From contig NZ_SAUN01000001.1 of NCBI RefSeq assembly GCF_004011505.1, positions 4,216,001-4,280,000 of the forward strand: 64,000 nucleotides of DNA, given 5' to 3'. The stretch is from Nonomuraea polychroma (lineage in GTDB: Bacteria; Actinomycetota; Actinomycetes; Streptosporangiales; Streptosporangiaceae). Numbering within the stretch: the stretch's first letter is position 1; each line of letters begins with the position of its first letter. Below, one piece after another: positions 1 through 8,800 of this stretch. The translations under genes and the position numbers were made by a program. Below the pieces are notes generated by a model. The model was given only the letters and a program-made list of their open reading frames with translations. It ran no database searches and was not told the DNA's origin.

Positions 1-2
1 AC

Positions 3-1031
3 CTGGACCGCCTGGTCCTGCTGGGCATCGCAGCCGACCTGCACCGGCGTACCCGGCTGCGCGACGGCGCGGCGCATGAGCCCGGCGTGGTCGCGGACGA
101 CCTCGGCGCCGCCCGGCGGCACCGCTGGATCGCCGGTCACTGGCTCGCCGCTCTCCGCGCGGCCGGCCTGGCGAGCCGGGACGCCGCGGGCCGCTACCAC
201 GGCCTGCACGGTCCCCGGCGCGCGGAGCTGGCCGCCGCCCGCACCCGCATGGAGGCCGCGCGGTTGGCGCTCGGCTACCCCGCCGAGCTGGCCGAGCTGA
301 TGCTGCGCTCGCTGCGGCTGCTGCCCGCCCTGCTCCGCGACGAGATCGGCGTGCAGGCGCTGCTCTATCCCGACGGCGAGCCCGCCACCGCCGAGGCCGT
401 CTACCGCGACAACCTGATCAACCGCTACCTCAACGCCGCCGCGGCCGAGGTGCTCAGGGACCAGGCCGAACGGGCCACCCGTCCGCTGCGGATCCTGGAG
501 CTGGGCGCGGGCATCGGCGCCACCACCGCCGACCTGCTGCCCGTGCTGGCCGCCCGGCCCGTCGAGTTCTACCTTTTCACCGATCTGTCGCCGTTCTTCC
601 TCGACACCGCGCGACGCCGCTTCGACTCCGGCTTCCTGCGGTACGCGCTGCTCGACATCGCCCGCGACCTGCCACACCAGCCGAAAGAGCTGGACCTGGT
701 CGTCGCGGCCACCATGGCGCACAACGCGCCGCACGTCGGCCGCCTGCTCGACCAGGTCGCCGCGCTGCTCGCCCCCGGCGGGCGGGTGCTGCTCATCGAG
801 ACCGTCCGCGAACACCCCCAGTCGCTCACCTCGATGCCGTTCGCCCTGTCCACGGAGGACGGCCCGCCGCGGCGGCTCGACGGCCGCGCCGGCACCACCC
901 GCACGTACCTGAGCCGCGAGGAATGGCGGGGCTCGCTGGAAGCCGGCGGGCTGCGGGTCGAGGTCGACCTGCCCCGCGCCGGGGACCCGCTGGCCGCGCT
1001 GTCGCAGCGCCTGTTCGTCGCCACCCGCTGA
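3..1031 (+). CDS. NRPS-type SAM-dependent methyltransferase domain (5' end outside window)
   Basis: The frame is open from the first bases of the window, so the protein starts upstream; a GTG at 87 exists but the reading frame continues past it without a stop. The sequence resembles the methyltransferase domains embedded in thiazoline-forming NRPS proteins (the HMWP2/PchF type): an N-terminal helical part (RHRWIAGHWL), then 'YRDN..INRYLN', the SAM-binding glycine motif LELGAGIGATT (bases ~496-528) and FTDLSPFFLDTARRRF. It probably methylates a thioester-bound intermediate on a neighbouring carrier protein. Twenty-two bases separate its stop from the preferred start of the PCP-Cy-PCP gene, which suggests one operon. 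Whether it is the C-terminus of a larger NRPS or a free-standing domain cannot be seen here. The family call is firm; the exact substrate is unknown. Confidence 0.8.
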   Translation: MDRLVLLGIAADLHRRTRLRDGAAHEPGVVADDLGAARRHRWIAGHWLAALRAAGLASRDAAGRYHGLHGPRRAELAAARTRMEAARLALGYPAELAELMLRSLRLLPALLRDEIGVQALLYPDGEPATAEAVYRDNLINRYLNAAAAEVLRDQAERATRPLRILELGAGIGATTADLLPVLAARPVEFYLFTDLSPFFLDTARRRFDSGFLRYALLDIARDLPHQPKELDLVVAATMAHNAPHVGRLLDQVAALLAPGGRVLLIETVREHPQSLTSMPFALSTEDGPPRRLDGRAGTTRTYLSREEWRGSLEAGGLRVEVDLPRAGDPLAALSQRLFVATR

Positions 1032-1053
1032 TCACCTGACGATGGGAGTGCCC

Positions 1054-3000
1054 ATGAAGGAACTGGCCGAGATCTGGTCGGAGCTGCTCGGCCTGCCGCC
1101 CGGCGAGATCCCGCACGATGTCGGCTTCCTGCGCCTGGGCGGCGACTCGGTGCTCGCGGTCCGCATGTCGGCGCTGGTGCGCAAACGGCTCGGCGTCACG
1201 CTCGCCCTGTCGGAGGTGCGGGTCGAGACCACGCTGGGCGAGCTGACCGAGCTCGTACGGCGACGCGCGTCCGGCGAGCCCACGCCCCGCGCCCTGCCGA
1301 TCACCGTCACGCCGCGCCCCGACCCCCACGCGGAATTCCCCCTGCTCCCCCTGCAGCAGGGCTACTTCGTCGGGCAGCAGGACGGGTGGGAACTGTCCTA
1401 CGACTCCGCCCACTACTACCTCGACTACGCCTTGACCGGAGTCGACGGCGACGAGGCCGCCGACGCACTGGCGGACGCGGTCGAACGGCTTGCCGTGCAC
1501 CAGCCCACGCTGCGGGCCCGCGTGACCTCTGACGGCCGCCAGCACGTCCTGCCGATGTCCGCGCCAGGCGCGGTGCCCCAGGTCCGCGTGTACGACCTGC
1601 GGGACGCCGACGGCGAGGAGATCGCGGCGGCCCTCAGGGACGTACGCCAGGAGATGAGCACCCGCGGCCCGGACCCCACCAGCGGCCCCGGCCTGGATCT
1701 TCGCCTCACTCTCCTGCCCGGCGGTGCGGGCCGGCTTCACCTGGGCCTGAGCCTGCTGGTCTTCGACGGGTGGTCCTCCAGCGTGCTCAGCCGCGACTTG
1801 CTCACCTTCGTCGCCGACTGGAACGCCGCCCTGCCGCCCTTGGAGATCCACTTCGGCGACTACGTCACCTCGCTCGCGGAGCTGCCCGCCACCGAGGCGT
1901 GGCAGGCCGACCGGGACTGGTGGTGGTCCCGGCTCGACGCGCTGCCGGGACCGCCGGCGTTGCCGCTCGCCGCCGACCCCCAGGAGGTGCGACCGGTCAC
2001 CATGGGCAACCGGGAGCACCGCTGGAGCGCCGAGAGCTGGGCCGCACTGCGGCAGCAGTGCAGCGGCCGGGGCGTGACCCCGTCAACCGCCATGCTGACC
2101 GCCTTCGGCCTGGTGCTCGCGCGCTGGGCGGGACATCGCCGGATGTTGCTGAACTCGCTGCAGCTCAACCGGCTACCCCTCCATCCCGACGTGCAGCGGG
2201 TCGTGGGCGCGTTCGCCGCCACCATGCTGCTCCCCCTCGACCTCGATCCGCGCGCCACCTTCGCCGAGCTCGCCACCACTGTGCAGGCGGCATCCGGTGA
2301 GCATGCCGCGCACAACCTGATCACCGGTGTCGAGGTCGGGCGCGAGCTGGCCCGCCGCCGTGGAAGCTGGCGGCCGGTCGGCCCGGTGGTGTTCCAGAGC
2401 GTGCTCGGGGTGGACGCGGCCATGGGCGGCGGGCCGCCCCAGGACGCCGGGCCGCTCGGCCGGGTGGTCGCCTCCGACTACTTCCACCAGTTGCGCACTC
2501 CGCAGGTCGCGATCGAAGTCCGTTGCTTCGAACTGGGCCCGGAGATGGTGGCGGTCTTCTCGCTCGTGGACGAGCTGTTCGAGACCGATCAGGTGGCGGC
2601 GGCGTTCGCCGAGTTCGTGGCGCTGGTCGACGGCCTCGCCGACGGCGCCGGCTGGGACCGCGTGCCCGGTCTGCCCGAGGCCGCCGACCCGTGCGCCGGC
2701 GACGGCGGCCTGCGGCTCGGCCTGCTGCCCGAGCCGATCGTCCGCCACCGCGAAGGGCCTCCGGCCGACGATCTGGAGCAGGCGGTCGCCGACGTCTTCG
2801 AGGAACTCCTGGAGGTGCCCGTGCTCGACCGTGCCGCCGACTTCTTCGGCCTCGGCGGGGACTCCCTGGTCGCGGTACGGGCGGTGGTGCGGCTCGCCAA
2901 GGAAGTCGGCGTGTCCGTGCCGGTGCGCGAGTTCCTGGCCGACTCGACGGTGGCCGGGGTGGCGCTCGCCGTCCGCTCTCGCCTCGGCGACCAGCGATGA
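1054..3000 (+). CDS. NRPS protein: carrier - cyclization/condensation - carrier (PCP-Cy-PCP)
   Basis: A 648-aa non-adenylating NRPS protein. Residues ~1-75 are a peptidyl carrier with the phosphopantetheine serine in LGGDSVLAV (Ser32). Residues ~93-520 form a condensation-superfamily domain whose opening FPLLPLQQGYFVGQQ is typical of heterocyclization (Cy) domains. Residues ~570-645 are a second carrier (FFGLGGDSLVAV, Ser604). The Cy active motif is normally DxxxxDxxS; here it reads SLLVFDGWS (Asp238), so the first Asp is Ser. No adenylation domain is present, so the amino acid must be loaded in trans. Start choice: an ATG also exists at 1042, but GGGAG at 1044-1048 is ideally spaced for the ATG at 1054. 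The stop overlaps the next gene by ATGA. Confidence 0.88.
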   Translation: MKELAEIWSELLGLPPGEIPHDVGFLRLGGDSVLAVRMSALVRKRLGVTLALSEVRVETTLGELTELVRRRASGEPTPRALPITVTPRPDPHAEFPLLPLQQGYFVGQQDGWELSYDSAHYYLDYALTGVDGDEAADALADAVERLAVHQPTLRARVTSDGRQHVLPMSAPGAVPQVRVYDLRDADGEEIAAALRDVRQEMSTRGPDPTSGPGLDLRLTLLPGGAGRLHLGLSLLVFDGWSSSVLSRDLLTFVADWNAALPPLEIHFGDYVTSLAELPATEAWQADRDWWWSRLDALPGPPALPLAADPQEVRPVTMGNREHRWSAESWAALRQQCSGRGVTPSTAMLTAFGLVLARWAGHRRMLLNSLQLNRLPLHPDVQRVVGAFAATMLLPLDLDPRATFAELATTVQAASGEHAAHNLITGVEVGRELARRRGSWRPVGPVVFQSVLGVDAAMGGGPPQDAGPLGRVVASDYFHQLRTPQVAIEVRCFELGPEMVAVFSLVDELFETDQVAAAFAEFVALVDGLADGAGWDRVPGLPEAADPCAGDGGLRLGLLPEPIVRHREGPPADDLEQAVADVFEELLEVPVLDRAADFFGLGGDSLVAVRAVVRLAKEVGVSVPVREFLADSTVAGVALAVRSRLGDQR

Positions 3001-4070
3001 TCGGGCTGCTGGGCGGCACCGGCGCGGTCGGCCGCACGGCCGCGCAGCGCCTTGCGACCTACGGTCTCGGACCGCTTCGCGTGGGCGGCAGGAATCTGAC
3101 GGGCGCCGCCGAGCTCGCGGGCTCGCTGGCCGCTCCCGCCCAGGCGGTCCGGGTGGACCTGAACGACCCCGCCGAGCTGGCCGCGTTCTGCGACGGGTGC
3201 CGGATCGTGGTCAACTGCGCGGGACCCACGTACCAGATCCTGGACACCGTGGCCCGCGCCGCCTTCGCGGCCGGCGCCGACTATGTGGACATCGGCGGCG
3301 AACTGGCCGCCAAGGACGCGCTTACCGGCCGCGACGTGGCCACCGGCAGGATCGCGGTGTTCTCGGCCGGGGTCATGCCGGGGCTTTCCGGCCTGCTGCC
3401 CCGGCTGCTGGCCAAGGGACGGCCGTTGCGCCGCCTCGACGTGTACGTGGGCGGCGCGGCCGTCTTCACCCCGCTGTCCGCGGTGGACGCGCTGTTGACC
3501 CGAGGACCGAAGTTCGGGGTGCCGATGGCGGCCTGGCGGGACAGCCGGGTGGCCCCCCATACGCTGATCCCGTTGCACCAGGTGCGGCTGCCCGGCTTCC
3601 CGGTGCCGGTGCACGCGTGGCCGTACCTCACGACCGAGGCGCAGACCCTGGCCGCGGACACCGGCGCCGACGAGGTGCGCTCCTACAACGTGTTCGTCTC
3701 CAACCGCCTCCCGGAGGCCCTCGCAGCCGTGTGGGCCGATGCGGACGACATCCACCCCGCCGCCCTGGCACCGCACGCGGACACCGTGGTGCGCGCCTCG
3801 CTGCAGGACAACGCCGACTTCGGCGCTTTTTACGTCATGTTGTTCACCGCCCGCTCGCATCCAGGTGCGCCACCCGGCCCGGCGAGGGTGCTGCTCAAGG
3901 CCGTGGACTCCTATGCATTGAGCGGGGTCGTGATGGCACTGGCGACCCGCGCGGTGCTGGCGGGCTCCGTGCCATCCGGCGTGCACCTGGCGGCGGAGGC
4001 GCTCGACCCCGACGCCGTCGCGGCCACGCTGCGCGATGACCCGCTGGTGGACGAGCTCCTCGTCGAATGA
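2997..4070 (+). CDS. Saccharopine-dehydrogenase-like NAD(P)-binding reductase
   Basis: 357 aa, starting at the ATG in the ATGA overlap with the NRPS gene, so translationally coupled. The N-terminus is a Rossmann fold (MIGLLGGTGAVGRTAAQRLA), followed by RVDLNDPAELAAFCDGC and NCAGPTYQILDTVARAAF, then GADYVDIGGE, which is characteristic of the saccharopine dehydrogenase NADP-binding family. In this context I infer a tailoring reductase acting on a carrier-bound or released heterocycle or imine, analogous in role to the thiazolinyl imide reductases of pyochelin and yersiniabactin pathways, although it belongs to a different family. It is the last gene of the visible cluster; its 3' end abuts a broken methyltransferase on the opposite strand. 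Confidence 0.8.
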   Translation: MIGLLGGTGAVGRTAAQRLATYGLGPLRVGGRNLTGAAELAGSLAAPAQAVRVDLNDPAELAAFCDGCRIVVNCAGPTYQILDTVARAAFAAGADYVDIGGELAAKDALTGRDVATGRIAVFSAGVMPGLSGLLPRLLAKGRPLRRLDVYVGGAAVFTPLSAVDALLTRGPKFGVPMAAWRDSRVAPHTLIPLHQVRLPGFPVPVHAWPYLTTEAQTLAADTGADEVRSYNVFVSNRLPEALAAVWADADDIHPAALAPHADTVVRASLQDNADFGAFYVMLFTARSHPGAPPGPARVLLKAVDSYALSGVVMALATRAVLAGSVPSGVHLAAEALDPDAVAATLRDDPLVDELLVE

Positions 4071-4084
4071 CGAGGGATCCTGGC

Positions 4085-4361
4085 GCCCTGCTCCGCCAAC
4101 CCGCGAGCGCGTTCGATCGCGACCGGGGAGAAGTCCACCCCCGGTCACCCGGGCCCCGAGCCGAGTCCAGCTCAGCGTGTCCATCCCGAAGTGGCATTGC
4201 AGATGCAGCAGATCCTTCCCGGCTACGTCACCGACCACCTCGCGCTCCAGCGAGCCGAGCGTCTGCTGCCCGGCCAGGAACGAATCCACGTCGTAGATCC
4301 GGTCGGCGGGGGTGGTGCCGTGCACGCGGGCACGCAGATCCCACAACGCACGGTTGGGCAT
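4085..4361 (-). pseudogene. 5' remnant of a class I SAM-dependent methyltransferase
   Basis: From an ATG at 4361 the minus strand encodes MPNRALWDLRARVHG, then YDVDSFLAGQQTLGSLE and LLHLQCHFGMDTLSW, a recognisable methyltransferase N-terminus with its SAM-binding region. At about 4140 the frame breaks inside a run of G: one extra G shifts the expected GVDFSPVAIERARGLAEQ into another frame. The similarity then stops abruptly where it meets the 3' end of the saccharopine-dehydrogenase-like gene, so about two thirds of the enzyme is missing. It is not functional as it stands. Confidence 0.65.
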
Positions 4362-4692
4362 CTCGTCAGGCGTGGGTCGAGGATGACACACCCCCTCACG
4401 CGGCCAGGCCGGGGCCGGCGTACCGCCCGTGGACCGCGCAGCACGTGCACGTCCTCAAAGCCGGCCTGGTCGAGAGCCGCAGCTGTTTCCATGTCCGTCG
4501 TGGTCGGAGGCGGCAAGCATGCGCTCCCCCATGATGTCTGCTTGCACCTGGAGCTCGGGGCGACGAACCGGCGCTACGCCGTGGCCCATAAGGGGCAACC
4601 CCCGTTGAGGTCAAAGGCCTCGTGGACGCAGCACCCGTCCATGCGGTCCCGGTAGTGCCGCCCGCCCGGGCTCCTGCAGCTTGCGTGCTCGC
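4362..4692. other. Intergenic stretch with possible degraded coding remnant
   Basis: No intact gene is seen. On the minus strand near 4420-4516 the phrase METAAALDQAGFEDVHVL looks like the end of a protein but runs into unrelated sequence. I cannot assign it to a family. Confidence 0.3.
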
Positions 4693-5223
4693 TTACCGGG
4701 ACGGGTCCTCCTGCACACAGGGGTCGTCAGCGGCGAGGTTGATGGCGTGCTGGTGAAGCTCGGCGGCGAACTCCTCGGCGCGGTTCAGCTGGATGCGCAG
4801 TGCTGCGCATCGCTCCTGGGCGGCCTGCTCGAAGCGCTCAAGCCGCGCCCGCAGGTCGGCGCGCTCGGCCGCGCCGAGCGCGCCGAGCGGCGTCCGACCC
4901 GCTGCCGGGCCCGCCTGGTCGAGCCGGTCGGTGACGAGCCGGTCGGTGATGGCCAGCAGCTCGCCCATCTCCTCCAGCGTGAAACCCAGCGGCTTCATCC
5001 GGCGGATCACCATCAGCCGGGCCACGTCCGCCTCGGTGTAGAGGCGGAACCCACCCCGGCTGCGCGCCGACGGCCGCACCAAGCTCACCTCGTCGTAGTG
5101 CCGGATGGTGCGCAGCGACAGCCCGGTCCGAGCGGCCACCTGACCGATGTGCAGGTGATCTCCACCACCCCCGGGCGCGGCCGGAGCGTCATCGGGGGCG
5201 GCAGCATCTGCCGATGTGTCCAT
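4693..5223 (-). CDS. MerR-family transcriptional regulator
   Basis: 176 aa. After a poorly conserved, Ala/Pro/Gly-rich N-terminal tail (~25 aa), residues ~24-70 form the winged-helix MerR domain (LHIGQVAARTGLSLRTIRHY and then SRGGFRLYTEADVARL), followed by RRMKPLGFTLEEMGELL and a long dimerisation helix (~110-155). The C-terminal effector part is short and has no cysteine pattern typical of metal sensors; it contains one Cys in the helix and one near the end, so the ligand is unknown. It is divergent from the SulP transporter gene, with a MerR-like palindrome between the two starts, which suggests autoregulation and control of the transporter. The start at 5223 is the first Met ahead of the domain. 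Confidence 0.9.
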   Translation of the reverse strand: MDTSADAAAPDDAPAAPGGGGDHLHIGQVAARTGLSLRTIRHYDEVSLVRPSARSRGGFRLYTEADVARLMVIRRMKPLGFTLEEMGELLAITDRLVTDRLDQAGPAAGRTPLGALGAAERADLRARLERFEQAAQERCAALRIQLNRAEEFAAELHQHAINLAADDPCVQEDPSR

Positions 5224-5292
5224 CTGCGGTGTGACCTCACTGTGTGGTGGCGGGGCAGTGCGGACCGGCGCCCCCAACCCCCGCCGAATCTC

Positions 5293-5310
5293 TACCCTAA
5301 CGTTAAGGTA
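5293..5310. promoter_or_regulatory. Palindromic candidate MerR operator
   Basis: TACCCTAACGTTAAGGTA is an inverted repeat with eight of nine pairs matching, centred at 5301/5302. It lies in the divergent region between the MerR gene (70 bases to its start) and the SulP gene. MerR proteins bind such palindromes inside 19-bp promoter spacers; the assignment to this regulator is inference from position. Confidence 0.55.
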
Positions 5311-5644
5311 CAGTTGGCGTTGATCGGACCTGGCCCGGCCGCATGCTGTCAGCCGCCCGGCGGCTTCCGTCCACCGGCACCCCCTGGTGCCGCTCCGCAT
5401 CCGAGGTAAGGAACATCGACGCGCGCATGCCCGTGACCGCCACCGCCAGCTGCCCGCCGTGACCTCCTCGCGGTAGGTCCGGCACGCCGTGCCGCCTGCC
5501 GCCCACCTTTCTCCGGGCGCCGTCATAGACGCGCCCCCGCGCCCACCACCCCCCGGCCACCCTTGGTGCCCGCCTGCGCCCGCGCGCTGCCGATCGTGGC
5601 CCCCTCGCACGCAGGGCGGTCTTTGCTCACGTAAGGACGTTGTG

Positions 5645-7135
5645 ATGCCCCGTTTGTTTCCCCGCGCCCGCCGAACCGGCCGGCCCGCCTGGCTGAGCCC
5701 CTCGGTAGCCCGCACCGAGATCCTGTCCGGGCTGGTCGTCGCCCTCGCCCTGATCCCCGAGGCGATCTCGTTCTCCGTCATCGCCGGCGTCGACCCCAGC
5801 ATCGGCCTGTTCGCCTCCTTCACCATGGCCGTGGTCATCGCGATCGCCGGCGGCCGCCCGGCGATGATCTCTGCTGCCACCGGCGCCATCGCCCTGGTCG
5901 TGGCGCCGCTGGCACGCGAGCACGGCCTGGGCTACTTGATCGCCACCGTCATCCTCGGCGGCCTCATCCAGGTCGCGCTCGGCGCGCTCGGGGTGGCCAA
6001 GCTGATGCGGTTCGTACCGCGCAGCGTGATGGTCGGTTTCGTCAACGCCCTCGCGATCCTGATCTTCATGGCGCAGGTGCCCGAACTCACCGGCGTGCCC
6101 TGGATCGTCTATCCCCTGGTCGCCGGCGGGCTTGCGCTGATGGTGTTCTTCCCCCGCCTGACCAAGGCGATCCCCGCGCCGCTGGTGTCCATCGCCGCCC
6201 TGACCGCCATCACCGTGGGCGCCGCTCTGGCCGTGCCCACCGTCGGCGACCGCGGCGCGCTGCCGTCCGCGCTGCCCGTCCCCGGCCTGCCGGATGTGCC
6301 TTACACCCTGGACACGCTCGTCCTCATCGCCCCGTACGCGCTGGCCTTCGCCCTGGTCGGGCTGATGGAATCGCTGATGACCGCCAAACTGGTGGACGAC
6401 CTGACCGACACCCGCTCCTCCAAGACCCGCGAATCCATCGGCCAGGGCATCGCCAACATCGTCACCGGCTTCTTCGGCGGCATGGGGGGCTGCGCCATGA
6501 TCGGCCAAACCATGATCAACGTCAAGAACGGCGCCCGCACCCGCATGTCCACCTTCTGCGCGGGCGCCTTCCTCATGGTCTTGTGCATCGTCTTCGGCCC
6601 TTGGGTGTCGCAGATTCCGATGGCCGCCCTGGTCGCCGTGATGATCCTGGTCTCGGTCGGCACCTTCGACTGGCACTCGATCGCCCCGGCCACGCTCAAG
6701 CGCATGCCCGCCGGCGAGATCACCGTCATGGTCGTCACCGTCGCCGTCGTGGTCGCCACCCACAACCTGGCCATCGGCGTCGTGCTCGGCTCGCTCACCG
6801 CGCTGGTCATCTTCGCCCGCCGGGTCGCTCACCTGGCCGAGGTCTCCGCCGTCGTCGACCCCGACGGAAGCCAGGCCATCTACGCCGTCACCGGCCAGCT
6901 GTTCTTCGCCTCCAGCAACGACCTGGTGGGACAGTTCGACTACGCCGGCGACCCCGACCACGTCGTCATCGATCTGTCCGGCGCCCACATCTGGGACGCC
7001 TCCAGCGTCGCCGCCCTGGACGCCGTCCAAGCCAAGTACGCCGCCCGCGGCAAAACCGTGCAGATCATCGGCCTCAACGAGCCCAGCGCCAAGATGCACG
7101 CCACCCTGTCCGGCGAACTCACCGGCAGCCACTAG
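5645..7135 (+). CDS. SulP-family anion permease with C-terminal STAS domain
   Basis: 496 aa. About ten to twelve hydrophobic segments cover residues ~25-390, with the SulP signature region ALALIPEAISFSVIAGVDP near the N-terminus and GGMGGCAMIGQTMINVKNGA in the middle. The STAS domain follows (~residues 400-490: VVIDLSGAHIWDASSVAALD). Family members are secondary transporters or exchangers of sulfate, bicarbonate or other inorganic anions in the cytoplasmic membrane; the substrate here cannot be read from sequence. AAGGA at 5633-5637 fixes the ATG at 5645 over the GTG just before it. Probably controlled by the divergent MerR gene. Confidence 0.92.
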   Translation: MPRLFPRARRTGRPAWLSPSVARTEILSGLVVALALIPEAISFSVIAGVDPSIGLFASFTMAVVIAIAGGRPAMISAATGAIALVVAPLAREHGLGYLIATVILGGLIQVALGALGVAKLMRFVPRSVMVGFVNALAILIFMAQVPELTGVPWIVYPLVAGGLALMVFFPRLTKAIPAPLVSIAALTAITVGAALAVPTVGDRGALPSALPVPGLPDVPYTLDTLVLIAPYALAFALVGLMESLMTAKLVDDLTDTRSSKTRESIGQGIANIVTGFFGGMGGCAMIGQTMINVKNGARTRMSTFCAGAFLMVLCIVFGPWVSQIPMAALVAVMILVSVGTFDWHSIAPATLKRMPAGEITVMVVTVAVVVATHNLAIGVVLGSLTALVIFARRVAHLAEVSAVVDPDGSQAIYAVTGQLFFASSNDLVGQFDYAGDPDHVVIDLSGAHIWDASSVAALDAVQAKYAARGKTVQIIGLNEPSAKMHATLSGELTGSH

Positions 7136-7308
7136 CCAGGCAACAGGACAGATCTGCACTCCGACACGGCCAGCACCACGGCGGCGCGCCTCCTGCAAGC
7201 TTGGGCGTGGAGGCCCAGTCCCAGGTGAGCGGCCGCCTACTGGACCAGCAGGCGGCGCTGGAGTTGGCCGTGGCTCGCGAGTCACGCGCTGGTTTGTAAC
7301 AGCAGTCG

Positions 7309-7339
7309 ACCAGCAGGCTAGAGAAACGAGCCTGCTGGT
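7309..7339. terminator. Hairpin between convergent genes
   Basis: Perfect 11-bp arms (ACCAGCAGGCT / AGCCTGCTGGT) around a 9-base loop, placed between the convergent SulP and GH43-like genes. There is no T-run, but actinobacterial terminators often lack one. It could serve both genes. Confidence 0.5.
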
Positions 7340-7453
7340 GTTCGCAGACACCGAAATCCTGAGATGGGCAGCGATAGAGGCGGTTATTCGAAACATGCCT
7401 CCAGTGGCGTGGACCGCGAAGCCGGGGCTAAGGAGAAGAGGCCGCTGCGTGGG

Positions 7454-8800
7454 TCAATCGCGGATCGTGTGGCCGTGATTCCGGCGCTGGACGTACAGGC
7501 GATTGCCCTGCGGGCCGGTCCATTCCAGACGCACGATGCCGGCCACGGCGGCGTCGGCGACGCGCGTCGGGTCGGACCAGTAGCCGAAGTTGGGGTTGCG
7601 GAAGAACGTCGCCCACAGCCGGCCGCTGCGATCCACGAAGAAGTTGTTGTGGCCGGCGCCGACGCCTACGGTCCACCGCCGGGAATACGGTCCCTCGAAC
7701 TTGTCCGAGACGGCGACGACCGCGTCGTACTGATGCTGCACACGGCCGGGGCCGGGTGGGTCATAGGCGTATCGTGTGGTGCCGCCGGGAGTGGTCGACG
7801 TTCGGTTCCATGCAGCGTGGAGGAGGTAGTACTTGCCTCCGTGCTTGAAGACATACGCGCCTTCGAGGTACGGCTCGGGCGTGTAGGGCGTCTGCTGGAA
7901 TTTCGAGAGGTTGGTCGTCGGGATGATGTCTTCCATGTCGTCCCGGAACTTCGCGTACAGGTGGTTGTGCAGCACAAGCCACGCGTCGTCGCCCTCGGTG
8001 TAGAGGCTGCCGTCGATGTGGTGGTAGGCGCCGGGCTTGATGAAGTTCGGTCCGCCGATGAAAGAGTCCCCGAAGGGTTTTTCGAGGTTGCCTTCGACAA
8101 GGCGGTACGGGCCCTCGATGCCGCCCTCACTTACGAGCATGAATGAACCGACCTTCCGGGAGTGGTCGCCCATGCAGGCGACGATGTACCACGTGCCGCG
8201 GAAATGGTGCACTTCCGGGGCCCAGACGTCGCCTCGCTTGCCGAACTGGTCGTCGTGCCAGTACTCCTGCCACGGCGCGACGACCATGCGTCCGGGCCGG
8301 TTCTCGCCGACGAACTCGGGTGACCACACCTTGCCCTTTTCGGCGCCGGGCCGGATGCCGGTGGTGTCGACCAGCCTCCATGGCCCCCGCAGCGACGGGG
8401 ACACCCACATGAAGATGCCGTCGTTCCATGGGGCGGCCGCGCTGAGGCCGGGTACGCGGGTGGTGCCCGTGGCGACGTAGATCGGACGGCCGTTGACGAC
8501 GAAGCAGTTGACGTACGTGTCGCGCATCCAGACCCGGCCGAGCTCCTTGTCGCGGGGGCGTAGTTCGAGAGGAAGGATGAATGAGTTGTCCTCGCGTGGC
8601 CACAGGTCCAGCCGGGTGTCCGCCAGGCCGTAGGGTTCGAGGTCGGGCCAGTTCGACGGGTACCGCCGCATTGTCGACGCGACCTCCGTCGGGGTTGCCT
8701 GTGCAGCGGTCGCGGGCAGGGCCGCCGTTCCCAAAAAGCCGGCGGCGCCGGCCAGCAAGGACCGTCGGCCAACGTGCAACCCGTTGTCGGAACTGGTCAT
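7454..8800 (-). CDS. Tat-exported glycoside hydrolase, family 43-like beta-propeller
   Basis: 448 aa. A twin-arginine signal (RRSLLAGAAGFLGTAALP, residues ~12-30) ends near an Ala-rich cleavage site. The mature part shows repeated five-bladed propeller features of GH43/GH117-like enzymes: WVSPSLRGPWRLVDT, VWSPEFVGEN, VWAPEVHHFRGTWYIVA, EGGIEGPYRLVEG, YLEGAYVFKHGGKYYLLHAAW and SDKFEGPYSRR. Such enzymes release arabinose, xylose or galactose units from plant or cell-surface polysaccharides outside the cell. The ATG at 8800 is preceded by AGGAGGG at eight bases spacing. The gene stands alone, convergent with the SulP gene. Confidence 0.85.
   Translation of the reverse strand: MTSSDNGLHVGRRSLLAGAAGFLGTAALPATAAQATPTEVASTMRRYPSNWPDLEPYGLADTRLDLWPREDNSFILPLELRPRDKELGRVWMRDTYVNCFVVNGRPIYVATGTTRVPGLSAAAPWNDGIFMWVSPSLRGPWRLVDTTGIRPGAEKGKVWSPEFVGENRPGRMVVAPWQEYWHDDQFGKRGDVWAPEVHHFRGTWYIVACMGDHSRKVGSFMLVSEGGIEGPYRLVEGNLEKPFGDSFIGGPNFIKPGAYHHIDGSLYTEGDDAWLVLHNHLYAKFRDDMEDIIPTTNLSKFQQTPYTPEPYLEGAYVFKHGGKYYLLHAAWNRTSTTPGGTTRYAYDPPGPGRVQHQYDAVVAVSDKFEGPYSRRWTVGVGAGHNNFFVDRSGRLWATFFRNPNFGYWSDPTRVADAAVAGIVRLEWTGPQGNRLYVQRRNHGHTIRD

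Noticed and set aside
826..2019. Long minus-strand frame across the methyltransferase and NRPS genes
   Set aside because: Low-complexity Arg/Gly/Ala/Val sequence without family motifs; shadow of the plus-strand genes.
2589..4391. 600-codon open frame on the minus strand across the reductase gene
   Set aside because: Only its first ~75 codons resemble a protein (methyltransferase start); the rest is antisense of the reductase and NRPS genes, a normal effect of high GC.
7136..7453. Possible tRNA or attachment site around the hairpin at 7309-7339
   Set aside because: No cloverleaf or T-arm consensus; a plain terminator-like stem-loop between convergent genes explains it.
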